NCBI GenBank assembly: GCA_026119855.1
Contig: JAOWBW010001456.1
Coordinates: 124,001-188,000, forward strand
Length of the DNA: 64,000 nt
Origin: Campanula takesimana
Lineage: Eukaryota > Streptophyta > Magnoliopsida > Asterales > Campanulaceae
Direction: 5' to 3'
This document shows, in pieces, positions 23,932 through 34,038 of the stretch. Positions within the stretch are counted from its first letter, which is position 1. Each line of letters opens with the position of its first letter. Made by a program: the position numbers and the translations under genes. The notes under the pieces are model-generated. The model searched no databases and was not told the origin of the DNA. It saw nothing but the letters and a program-made list of their open reading frames with translations.

Positions 23932-24420
23932 GGAAAGGAAAATTATGTATGGTCTCTCTTATTTGATTGGTGGAGAACTTATACACCATGAATTAATAGA
24001 CCAAAGAGGGACTTTGTAAATGTGTAATTTATATTCACTCGAAAGACTTTCGTTTTTAGACGGAGACCAATCTAGTGGTTTACAAACAGATAGTGAGATA
24101 AGCCATTATCCCCATTAACTTTCGCTGCCAACTTAATGTCTATAAAATAGGATTGGTTTTCAAATAGGATGGATTGTTTCTTACAAGGTTCTAAGAAGCA
24201 CAATTGCCAACTTCATGTCTACTAAATAGGATTAGTTTTCAAATAAGATTGTGTCTCTTAACTTTGGATTCTGACCTTAGATAGGTCTCCATCTAAAAAC
24301 AAACGTCATTTGAAACGAATATAAACAACACATTTAAAAAATCCCACTATGGTCTATCAATCAATGGTCTATAAGTTCTTGACCAATCAATTTAGAGAGA
24401 CCATACATCATTTTCCACCG
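23932..24420. mobile_element. Foldback-like element with arms over 100 bp
   Basis: The left arm contains GGAAAATTATGTATGGTCTC, then GATTGGTGGAGAACTTATA. The right arm carries the reverse complement, ending GAGAGACCATACATCATTTTCC at about 24395-24416. Similarity continues inward through an AAATGTGT...TTTTTAGACGGAGACC block (24016-24068 against 24266-24338). Between the arms lie two direct copies of a TAGGATTGGTTTTCAAATAGG-like segment (about 24148 and 24227). Exact ends and target duplication were not resolved. Confidence 0.7.
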
Positions 24421-25015
24421 GTAGTACATACAACGCAAACTCCTTGCATATTGTATAGTAACAACCTTCCTGCCTCACACCTTATGTATATGTTGACACA
24501 CATGTCTGTGTGCAGAAAGGACGGCAAAGTACTCCATATCTGATAGTTTCCTTGATTTTGGAATAATAAACTTGTGTATACATAAAAATAAACTTGTATC
24601 TTCGTTGCTTCTGCTCCTTCTCATTTTTCTTAATAATAGTTGTATAATTACAAGTTAACACTACCCATATTTGGGAAATTATTTTAGAACGAAATGGTGT
24701 GACGCCCTCCTTTAAATTGCATCTATGAAGTTTTACATGATGGGGAAAAAGGAATGAGGAACACAAAGAACGACACACTTTGACTGACCCACTAATGTAG
24801 AACATATGAGGCTACGAAATGAGGGAGAACGGGTCACATTTATTTTTGGTTGGAGTGATGGAGAGAGCCGAGGGGTGGGTGTTGTTGGGGGGGGGGGAGG
24901 CTGAGATGGGCTGGGGACATATTGTCATTTTATGAAAATTATTTAATTAATCAAAACATTGAAAAACTAATAACGAAATTACAGATATGCCGTCATTTCT
25001 AGATAGATATTCATT
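24421..25015. other. Intergenic, nothing assigned
   Basis: AT-rich. A G-homopolymer of about 12 occurs near 24887-24898. A 107-codon minus frame (24482-24805) has no recognisable domain. Confidence 0.5.
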
Positions 25016-25258
25016 TACTCCCTCCATCCTAAAACGATCTTTTCACTTTTTTTGGGCGTTACTACGGATGAATTTTGAGCAATAATTTTAGGTGAATTTA
25101 ATTATACTAACAAAATCTAAAACTTGTTACTGATATACCATCAATAAAACTATCAATAGCATGCTTTAGATTTTCATTAGGATAGTTAGATCAACTTAAA
25201 ATTATTGCTCTAAGTTCACTCGTAGTAACGACATAAAAAGTGGGGGACGGAAGGAGTA
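25016..25258. mobile_element. Stowaway-like MITE with long inverted arms
   Basis: TACTCCCTCCATCCTAAAAC at the left and GGGGGACGGAAGGAGTA at the right. Inverted similarity continues inward for about 80 bp (GTTACTACGGATGAATTTTG against the complement of CTAAGTTCACTCGTAGTAAC). Confidence 0.8.
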
Positions 25259-25628
25259 TTCAACAACAAAGCTCCAATTCAATCATTTGCTATAAAGGTG
25301 TTAGAATCTCCAGCAAATGCATATTCTGATTTCACAAATTATATGTTGTCATCTTCATTAAAAAAAAATTAATAATAAATAAAATCTAGAATGAACTATG
25401 CCCTAATAGAAAATTCTCAAAAGAAAATCATCCCAAAAAGCAATCAAATCAACTGGTGATTTATATATAGACTCCCACATTTCAATCAATAAGAAACACA
25501 AGAAAAAGAAAGAGAAATAGTCATTAAACAGTATCTAGGGTACAGCATTAACCAAGTAATGGAAGAACTACCATAAAATTAATTCGAGCTAATTGAAAAA
25601 AAAGAGAGTAGAAATTGATTGAGATTAA

Positions 25629-25908
25629 TTACTTGTTTGATGGAATTGGAGGGAAAGGAGGCAATCGAAGAACAGCTTCCTCAGTTTCAATGGGGTCTGA
25701 TCTCAGTATCTAAAGAAACAACAAATGGATTTTAGAGAGAGAGAGAGAAAGTAAAACCACCATTATATTTATAGAGAGAGAGAGAGAGTACGGGGTCCTG
25801 GAGAGTAGGTTTGGTGTCATCAGCAGCAGGAATGAAAGGAGGCTTATTCTGCGGCTGCTCTCTCTTTGCTTCACCTTCGCCATTGCCACCCTTTCCTTCA
25901 CTTTTCAT
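25629..25908 (-). CDS. Small conserved-looking two-exon protein, function unknown
   Basis: Exon 1 is 25908-25792 (39 codons) and exon 2 is 25709-25629 (26 codons plus TAA). They are joined over an 82-bp GT-AG intron that holds GA microsatellites. The join is phase 0 and gives 65 aa. The N-terminal half is Gly/Glu/Lys-rich. The C-terminal half reads KPTLQDP then ILRSDPIETEEAVLRLPPFP, which has the look of a conserved plant peptide. I recognise it only vaguely and assign no function. ATG at 25908-25906 is the first Met; upstream in-frame codons lack one. There is no signal peptide or membrane segment. Leaving the intron unspliced would add a low-complexity tail. Confidence 0.6.
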
Positions 25909-26014
25909 CTTTCCCTCTACTTCTTCCACGCTTCCTCCTCTCTCTCTCTCGAAAAACCCCTGCCTTGAAATGTCCTAACCTTATTTCTGTAATTTTGCAT
26001 ACAATAAAATTAAA

Positions 26015-26582
26015 AGGTACTCCCCATCCTTAAATCCTTAAATAAATGTCCAAAATTTATATTTTAATATATACTCCACCCGTCCCACCTCACTTGACAC
26101 CAAGAGGTAGGCACAATAACTAAAGAAAAAGAATAAAATAAAGAAAATGTGTGGTAGAAATGAAGAGAGAGAATGCGTGGAGTAAATAGTAGTGTTGGTT
26201 GAATAAAATGAGTATTGGAAAATAAAGAGGGAGAATGAGTGGATGTGTAGAGTGAATATAAAATTATAAAAAGTAAGCTATTTTGAGAAGTATTAAGTGA
26301 GCTGTGACGGACCAAAATGAAAATAAGTGTCAAGTGAGCGGGGACGGAGGGAGTATTTGAAAAATCTCTACTTTTAGAGACAAAGATTCATATACTAATA
26401 TGATTTTTTTTTTTTTTTTGAATATTTAGTTTTGCATTTATAAAGAGACTAATGAAAAAAAATTGGTAAAATAAATGTAAAAACATTTTTTTTGTAAAAA
26501 AAACCTTTAATTTGAGACCTTTTTTTATAAAAAAATTAACATTAATTTAAGACAGAGGGATTCATTTAGGACAAAGGCAGTA
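26015..26582. mobile_element. Degenerate Stowaway-like MITE interrupted by a second MITE
   Basis: Left part 26015-26071 (GTACTCCCCATCCTTAAAT, then CCAAAATTTATATTTTAA) and right part 26356-26582 (TTTTAGAGACAAAGATTCAT, ending TTTAGGACAAAGGCAGTA) together match the 1011-1267 family. The break coincides exactly with the inner element. Confidence 0.65.
26072..26355. mobile_element. Stowaway-like MITE nested in another MITE
   Basis: TACTCCACCCGTCCCACCTC at the left and GAGCGGGGACGGAGGGAGTA at the right. Inverted ends of about 25 bp (CACTTGACAC / GTGTCAAGTG) with TA borders. Length is 284 bp. Confidence 0.85.
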
Positions 26583-27381
26583 AGTAAATATCAGTACCAC
26601 TTCTTTTAAAATGATGTTAAAAACATTTCAATTTTGAAATTATTGTAAATTTATTTTGAGAGGAGACTAACTTTATTACTACTTCCGTTTTAAAATAAAT
26701 ACAAAAAAAAAAAAAAAATCTTGAATAAGTAAGAGCAATTTTTTTGTTCTTACATTTATTTTGAGAATGATCTTCGAATAATTTTTTAATGTTCCTACTC
26801 TTAAAATTGCTATTATTTTATGACCATTAAAAATACTACACATAAATAAATTTTCAATATTTAACATAGATTTTTTCTAACAAAATATTTTACTTGGATA
26901 AGATAAGTAAATTAAATTTTCTAATTTTTAAATACAAATTCAATCAAATGATAAAAATTGATTAACCATCTATTCGTTAAATATATTTGATAATAATATT
27001 ACTGTTAAATTACTTTTCTGTAATACATCACACGGAGCATATAATTACAGAACGTATATAACAACTTCAGGCATAAGAAGTTCAAATTTTGGATCATCCA
27101 TCTCTAGTTTCATAGTTCATCGACAAGAACATTTGGTCCTTTTACAATCGTTCCCACATTAACTGCGGTCTATTAATCAAAGATTATCTCGATCAGTTTT
27201 ATAATGAGATTGTCATGTGTTCGAACGCTAATTTTCGAAATTCACTTGGCTCGGCCAAAAGAAGTATGAATCAAATGTATAATGAGGGTTAGAACCATCA
27301 TAACCGGTGGCGAGGCCACACACGATAGATTGAATCCGTTAAAATTTTCATACTATTATTAAAGAATACTCAAAAAGCTCA
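26583..27381. other. AT-rich intergenic stretch
   Basis: An A/T-rich region with a possible eroded MITE start near 26677 (TACTACTTCCGTTTT). No gene was seen. Confidence 0.5.
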
Positions 27382-27692
27382 GTGTCAGTACCAATTGAAT
27401 CCGTTAAAATTTTCTGTCAGCTTCAAAGATTTAGCCTTCAACCAGATACATATACGTACCTTTTTGTTATCGAAGCTTCCGGCCGGGTGGGTTTAGTGGA
27501 AGGAGTTGGCAGTACGCTGCATTCATTGATTTTGAAGACGGGTCTCGATTCAGATTGTTATATAAATAATACTCTTTTGAGGATTATGCTGGCTGTGGAA
27601 CAATTGGGATTGCTAGGAAGGTGTTCGATGAAATGAGTGACAGAGATGTGGTTTCTCGGAGCTCTATGTTTGCTTATTATGTTAATTGGTAA
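27382..27692 (+). pseudogene. PPR protein remnant (PLS type)
   Basis: Residues QPDTYTYLFVIEASGRV, then LHSLILKTGLDSDCYINNTLL, are typical of pentatricopeptide-repeat proteins (P-L-S motifs). At about 27585 the homologous reading moves to another frame (YAGCGTIGIARKVFDEMSDRDVVS), so there is a small indel. The reading ends at a TAA near 27692 just before a local duplication and the retrotransposon. It has no start and no C-terminus; in organelle RNA processing terms it is dead. Confidence 0.75.
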
Positions 27693-27736
27693 TTCCTTCT
27701 TTTGCCAATCTGGATATGTTAATTGGTAATTCCTTT
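27678..27736. repeat. 21-bp direct repeat next to PPR remnant
   Basis: TATGTTAATTGGTAATTCCTT occurs at about 27678-27698 and 27716-27736, separated by 17 bp. It looks like a local duplication at a repair junction. Confidence 0.8.
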
Positions 27737-27744
27737 GTATAAAC

Positions 27745-28371
27745 TGATGACGCCCTATTTTTCTGGGGTCACGGAGATAGAACTCCAATTTAGCTGTCTC
27801 TTGATCCTGATCACAACACAGACAAGAACACCGTTAAGACCAGGGCCGGGTTGGAATCCGGCTTAGGCCCTCGGGTGTGAGTAAGATCTCTGAGGAAAAC
27901 CTAAGTGGAAGGTTCAATGAAGACCTTGTGTGTGTGAATAGGATAGAGCACGTACCTCCCATGGGAGCAAAAAGAAGTATATATATGACCAGGAGAAAGA
28001 AACCTGCACAAGGTACTAACTGCCCTGATACTGGAAGGACACGTGGCGAGTCCTCAGTGGATCGGTCAGGAGAGTGGCTGGGAAGGTGGCGTGTTTGTCA
28101 GGGAAGCATGGTTCCATCACCAACCGTTATGGTGTGTCAGGTACGAATAGGCGACGTCTTGTACGTTTGTGCCAGCTGGGCACTACGGGCTCCTCAGGAT
28201 AGCGGGAGGCAGAGTCATCTCGGGTATATATATCAGGGAGATCGGACCCCTCGGGCTTGCTTGCCGCAGTCTTCGCCGGTTCGGCCCCAGGAGTTCAGGT
28301 CCGGTTCGGGCGGATTAGGTCGCATCGGTTTGGACCGCAGCACATCCGGCCTAGAAGGCTCGGTCTCATCA
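27745..28371 (-). repeat. 3' LTR of the Tat-type element
   Basis: Begins TGATGACGCC and ends GTCTCATCA on the + strand (short inverted TGATGA/TCATCA). Pairs with 38841-39472. Open frames across it are not protein genes. Confidence 0.92.
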
Positions 28372-28384
28372 GTGGCCCCTAACT
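28372..28384 (-). other. Polypurine tract of the Tat-type element
   Basis: On the element strand AGTTAGGGGCCAC directly abuts the 3' LTR. This is the expected position and composition for the plus-strand DNA primer. Confidence 0.6.
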
Positions 28385-28691
28385 CCGAGGGTCAGCTCAT
28401 TCATGAGCGTCGCGAGGAGTTATACTTCCTAAGCTCGATTCGGGCAAATCGCAATAAATGCGGGCACGGACTGCAATGGGACGGGAGTCTTACAATAGTG
28501 GTTGATGAGAGGACAGGTGGGCCCCTTGTGTCAGGCTTGTGGCGTAGTCGTCTGCCTTTTGACATGACCAGGAACACGTTCATTAAATGCGAACCGTCAT
28601 CGGTATTCGAAAAAGCAACTCCCGCCTCTTCATTTTTCGGGTTTCGATCGGGTTACCAGATATTTCGGGTCGATCCGACCCATTTCCGGCG

Positions 28692-29048
28692 CTATAAATA
28701 TCACGGAGACTGAATCGTCCCAAACTTTCGCAATTCCCGTCTCTCTGCTTTCCAGTTTAACGAAGACTTTGCTTCTCCGGATTTCTGATTTCGAAGATCT
28801 CGTTCTCGTTCATCACTTCTATTTAACAGGTATTGCTCCGAACTTCGCCTTTTTCCTCTTTATTTCGACTCGTCGTCTTAATTCCTGCAATTCTTTTCGT
28901 CGCCATTTTCGAGCGCGAACCCTAGAAATTTGCTCCTGTCGAGCTTAGGGATTTATACGAGATTTGTGTGATTTCTCGTAACCTTGCGTCTTCGAGTCTG
29001 GATTCTGGCTCCTAATTTCTGAAAATTTGTTGGAATATTGTTGTAGCC
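28692..29048 (+). promoter_or_regulatory. Promoter and 5' UTR intron of the antisense gene in the Tat element
   Basis: TATA box CTATAAATA at 28692-28700 is followed by a leader. A GT-AG intron fits 28830-29046 (donor ACAG/GTATTG, acceptor TTGTTGTAG), placing the ATG two bases after the acceptor. This arrangement on the strand opposite gag-pol suggests independent transcription. It is predicted from sequence only. Confidence 0.55.
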
Positions 29049-30605
29049 ATGGAAGGGCTGGATTTAGGGCGTAAACTCCGTCCCGACCTGTTTGGTTGTT
29101 GCCGGAGGACCGGTGGGATATACAGGTTCCTGTTGAATGCCTGGAAACGGTTGTCTTTGAATGCATTCACTGCCATAGGTTTAGCATATAGCTGGGAAAC
29201 CTGGGTCTTACCCCTGTTGTGGGAAACAGGTCCCTCCGTTCATTATGATTCCACGAGGATCAGGGTACTGGGGGGAGAGGAGCACTTGGGCATTTTTGTC
29301 ATGGCCGTTTTAACTCGATTCCCCGATAATGTAGATATGGCAGGTAATGCTAGAAGGTTGGTAAGGTTGTGTGGGGGACGCGTAACCTTAAGTGGTCCTG
29401 ATCCTCAGAGTTGGATGGATGCTCCTTTCGATGATGAGGAGGGCGAACAGGCGCAATCTCCGGGCCTAGCCCCTGGTATTATTGAGGTCACGAGCAGCGC
29501 GGAAGCTTCTGATCACGAAATGAGGGTTGATGATGAACCTGCTCCCGAGGTTGGGGCTGGAGCGATCGTTGCCCACGGGTTGGTTGACGAATCCGAGTCA
29601 TCTGAGACACCAACTGATGCCCGGGATGGTTTAGAGAGAATGGCCCCAGACACAGCGCGTATGGTCAAACGTATCCGCTCTCCTGTCCAAATTTTGGATT
29701 CTTTTCCCGAGGGAGCTGACAATAGGGTTGCGAGTCAGGCTGGAGCCTCCAGTTCTGGCGTGGGCAACGAAGAGCAAGATTCCGATGATGAGTTTCTAGC
29801 CGTGTATCATATTGACCGCAAAATTTACCTCGTCAGCGGTCTTGATGACTATACTTCTCCTTCGGGGAGTAATTTGACTGGTCATGCCCGCGTCCGAGCG
29901 GATAGTATTGCTTGTGTTTTTTATCCCATTCAATTTGAGAATGGCCTCCGGCTTCCCTTGGACCCGTTCATTTGCGAATTCCTGGAGTTTTCCAAGTGCC
30001 TCCCGATGGACTTGACTCCCAATGCAATTCGTTATCTGGTGTCTTTTATTGTTGTGAGTAGGGTGCTGGGCTATGAACCTTCTTTGCCTGCATTGTATGT
30101 TTTCTTCACCCACCAGGTCACGGCTAATAGCCTGAGTTTGAAAACGAAACCCAAGTCGAAGAAGATTTTTTCTGCGGCTTCTAATAAATTCGACCAGTGG
30201 CAGAGATATCCCTTGGTGATTTAGAATCGCCTTGGGTGGCCTTTTTCTAAGCCCGCTAATACTTCCCCGGTGTCCATATCTTCCAAAGATTATCCTAGTT
30301 CTGAGGGGGGCCTCGAGCTCGCGTCTGCTATACAAGATTACCTTGCCCGCCACCAAAGATCGGTTACCTTAGAAGATCAGACCGTGATTAATGTTGAGCA
30401 GGTCTTGACGTTCAAGCTATTATCAACAATGAGAGTCTTCTGGCTTTTGCTGGGGTGGCCCCGTGCCGAGACTCTGATTTTGTGTGTAGGGTTAATATGG
30501 CCCCTATGTGGCGGGATCCTTGTTGGAAAGTTCACCAAAATTTTGCCTTTGCTCATGAGTGCCCTGCTTGCCAATCGAAGGAACAATGCCCGGATCCGGG
30601 CTTGA
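29049..30605 (+). pseudogene. Antisense additional ORF, Transposase_28-like (putative gypsy-type) domain
   Basis: A 391-codon frame (29049-30224) followed, in the same frame after one TAG at 30222-30224, by continued reading to 30605. The middle is acidic and Ser/Glu-rich. Residues near 29935-30180 (LRLPLDPFICEFLEF, NAIRYLVSFIVV, PALYVFF) resemble the plant 'putative gypsy type transposon' domain PF04195, found in antisense ORFs of Tat elements. The region after the stop (WPFSKP and so on) matches the usual continuation, so the TAG looks like a lesion. Molecular function of this protein is unknown in the family. Confidence 0.65.
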
Positions 30606-30642
30606 CCGGTCTTTTTCATACTTATAAACCTAAATTTCTTAC

Positions 30643-32398
30643 TTGTTTATTTGCTCGGGCCTATCTGATTGTTTATTGCTTTTGCCCGCAGATCCCACCG
30701 ATACCATGCCTCCAAGGAACATTAACGCTTTGAAACTAGCCGCGAAGCAACGGGAGGCCGAGGAGAAGCAGAAAAGGGAGGCTGCCATGCAGAAAACGGA
30801 GGCCTCGGGAAGGAAGTTGCCAACCACGGACCTTTTGGACAAATCTAAAAAGGTTGCTGCTGTTGTCATCCCGACCACCGGTGAGCTTCCTCTGAATCCC
30901 CGCGTAAGTGTACGGAGCAAAGGCCCAACGGGCTCGGGGTCTTCTACTTTGCCCCAAGGTGCGGGCACAACAGTGCCCGAGGTTTCTAAGAAGAGAGATT
31001 CGAGCGTTGACCCCTTGCCTTCAAGAAATAAACAACCTCGTCTTGAGTCTCCTTCCCGCGATTTCACTGTGTCTTCCCCGGCCAAAGGGACTCTATGCTC
31101 GGAGCGCTTCCCTGTGGAGCTAATTGAAGATAAAGACCGGGCCAAGGAGTTCGGGAAGAAGATTGCTGAGGCCCCTGAGGTATATGGGGTTGATCTCCAT
31201 AGCCGCCGCGGCTTTAATTCTTATGTGGGCGATGGGCTTCTGCACCGTATGAACTTTCCGGACTATCAACAGAAGGTGCTGTCCAAGACCAACTTTTTGA
31301 CCGCCATGGGTCATGCGGGCTTGGCTATGGCTGAGGTTAGTGTTTTATTTTCCTTGTTCAAGTCGACGTACTCTTTCTTTTTATATATCGATCTTCTGAC
31401 CCCTCCTCCCGCTTTTAATATAATCTTTACTTGCTCCTTCATTAAAACAGGTTAGCAATGACCTGCTATATATGCGGTCTCAGTATGAAGCTGAAATGGC
31501 TTTGGTTGCGGCGAGGGGTAAGATACTGGCGGAGGCGAAGGATGAGATTGCCCGCTTGTCCAAGGTCTTGGAGGGCTCGGGAGAGGAGCTGAAGAATAAA
31601 GATGCTGAGTTGATGACTGCGGTCAAGGAGAATTCCAAATTGAGCAACGATCTCGATGCAGCTCGTGAGGCCAAAGACCGAGCTGAGGCTGAGAAATCAA
31701 GTGTTGAGTCTGGGAAGCAGCGACTTGAAGCTCGCTTGGCTGAGGCTGATAAGCGGTTGGAGGAGGAGAGGGAGAAAAATAGGAGCTTATCTGAGAAAGT
31801 TGATGAGCTGGATGGCAAAATTTTGGATGCCATGAGGTTTGAGAGAGACCGAGAGCTCGTTTTGAAGGAAGAGCGAGAGAAAGCTGTGGCCGAGTTTGAG
31901 GTGTCTGATAAATATAGAGAGAAAGTGGAGGGGGCAAGCATAGAGCAATATAACTCAGCCCTCCACACCGTTGGCCGTAATCTGGCAACTACAGGCAAAT
32001 ATAATGCGCAAGAGATTGCGATTCTTTGTGCTATCACGGCTACATACCCTGAATGCTTTTCCGGCCATACTCTGGTGCCTTTCACTACGGACCAACTTTC
32101 TGAGCTTCCCGAGTCTGTTAGATCAACTCTCCCTCCCGTTGCTCCGGTCATCGTCCAAGATCTTCTTTCTACTATCGATGGATTCAGATATTCTGCCGAA
32201 GGAGTTTTGTCTCTGGCCGTAGCTTTGGAAAGAACTTTTGGCCCCGGCGGCCCCTATATTGATGGTATGGTTCTTCCTTATTCTTCTTATGCCTTCGCAC
32301 TTGTCGAAGCTTCCCGGAATCAGTCTGAATCTATACCTGACATTGATGCCTCTGCCTCTGTTCCAGAAGTGGAGAATGCTCCTCCCCCGGCTTCCTGA
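30643..32398 (+). CDS. Antisense additional ORF, second part: basic and coiled-coil protein, two exons
   Basis: Probable exon acceptor TTTTGCCCGCAG at about 30692, Met at 30706 (MPPRNINALKLAAKQ). The exon runs to 31335, a GT-AG intron fits 31336-31450, and the frame continues 31451-32398. Part one is Lys/Pro/Ser-rich. Part two is a long heptad-rich coiled coil (residues encoded about 31490-31940), then a compact C-terminal region. It probably belongs to the same antisense transcript as the Transposase_28-like segment, as gag-like or structural protein. That role is inference. No in-frame stop was seen in this part. Confidence 0.55.
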
Positions 32399-32582
32399 AG
32401 ATCAGACCGGGTTGTATCCTGGGTACTTTTTGTAATAGCGTAGGCTTTGGAATACTTTGAACAAGTACCTTTTTTTTTTTTGGATTGTAATTGTACATTT
32501 GTTTCCAGCCTTGCATGTTTCTTTGTTTTATCTTCATACATCAGAAGGTCTGTTTGCATGAACTATCTTTGTTTCCGGGCAT

Positions 32583-32795
32583 GCGGTCTAGCTCGAGGGC
32601 GTATGGCCGCGCCTTCTCCCACTTTAGTCTAGCTTACCAAGGAATTTGTTCTCCCACCTTTGTCTAGCTCGGGGGCGTATGACATGGGCCCTGCGGTCTA
32701 GCTCGAGGGCGTATGACCGCGCATCGTGCGCAAAGATTTACACAACGGCATCCGCTTTGCGGGCATGCGGTCTAGCTCGAGGGCGTATGACCGTG
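32583..32795. repeat. Interspersed 27-bp repeat, four copies
   Basis: GCGGTCTAGCTCGAGGGCGTATG followed by ACCG recurs at 32583, 32693 and 32767, with a diverged copy near 32662. It lies between the antisense gene's end and the integrase end. The repeated CTCGAG core makes it palindromic. Confidence 0.8.
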
Positions 32796-32950
32796 CTTGA
32801 GAGCGAACATACTTTTTTCAGAGAACGAGGGCGGTATTATTTACTTTCTTGAACAAATTACATTGCGATTTCCTTACAATACATGAGTAATTTCACAATT
32901 TCTAACTGCTCTTGCTTGCAAAAAGATTTCAAGTTCTATAATTCTGTCCT

Positions 32951-34033
32951 CTAGAGGTAATATTTCTTCAGATGATCGCTATGCCAGGCGTTTTTCAAGT
33001 CTTTTCCCTCTGCCGTTAGAAGCCTGTAGGTTCCTTCTTTGATTACGCGGGCAATCTGATAAGGCCCTTCCCAGTTGGGCGAGAGCTTGTTATATCCGAG
33101 CTGTCTCCCCGTGACTTCAACTTTTCTCAAGACCTAGTCTCCCACGGAAAACGACCTCTTGTTCACCCTTTTGTCATGATGAACTTTGGCCTTCTGTTTG
33201 TAATTGACCATCTTTGCTTGTGCTTCCAACCGTTTTTCTTCGAGAAAGTCTAAGTCTTTTCTCCGGGCTTTCTCATTCTTTGTTTCATCAAAATGGGCGA
33301 CCCTGTAGGTGGGTAGGGCTGCTTCTACAGGCGCGACCGCCTCTGATCCATATGTCAAGGAAAAAGGAGTTTCTCCCGTTGAGTTCCTCGTTGTGGTTCG
33401 GACAACCCATAGAGCAGTACTGAGCTCTTCCATCCAGCGACCACTCCTTCCCTTCAATTTTTTGTGTAAAGCGGTCATGAGCAACTTATTTGCGGCCTCG
33501 GCCTGTCCATTTTCCTGCGGTCTTGCGACGGAGGATTGCCGATGTTCTACGTTGAGTCTCTTACATTCCGCCGTAAACTTGTTTTGAAACTGGGGTCCAT
33601 GATCAGAGACAATAGCCCGCGGCAAACCAAACCGACAGAATATATGGTCGTAGACGAACTTGATAATACTTGCTTCAGTAGTACTAGTTAGTGCCTTTGC
33701 CTCCACCCATTTTGTGAAATAATCTACTGCGACCACTACCATTTGTGCTCCTCCGGGCGCTTTGGGATAAGGCCCAATCAAATAAATCCCCCACATATCA
33801 AATGCCCAAGTTGGGACTACCAGACTCTGCTCCGTGGATGGCTGCCTTGGTATGTTGGCGAATCTCTGGCATTGATCACATTTGCGGACATATTCCTCTG
33901 CATCTCTTTTAATTGTCGGCCAGTAATACCCGAGGAATCTGATTTTATCGGATAGTGTCCGGGCTCCGGGATGCCCTCCACATACGCCCTCATGAACTTC
34001 GTATAACAAGTTGGTAACGGTCTCGGATTTCAC
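32951..34033 (-). pseudogene. Tat-type integrase with stop and lost catalytic residue
   Basis: A 299-codon frame 34033-33134 contains the HHCC zinc finger (H14, H21, C52, C55) and the DDE core. The first core acidic residue is replaced by Tyr (WGIYLIGP, codon 33784-33782, residue 84), where relatives have Asp. The second Asp (VSDHGPQF) and the Glu (QENGQAE) are present. A TAG at 33134-33136 interrupts the C-terminal domain, which continues in the same frame for 60 codons to 32951. Integration by this copy's own enzyme is therefore unlikely. Confidence 0.85.
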
Positions 34034-34038
34034 ACACC

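Noticed and set aside
27877..28713. 278-codon plus-strand protein (and 39026-39475)
   Set aside because: It lies mostly in the LTR and its copy in the other LTR has shifted indels; not a gene.
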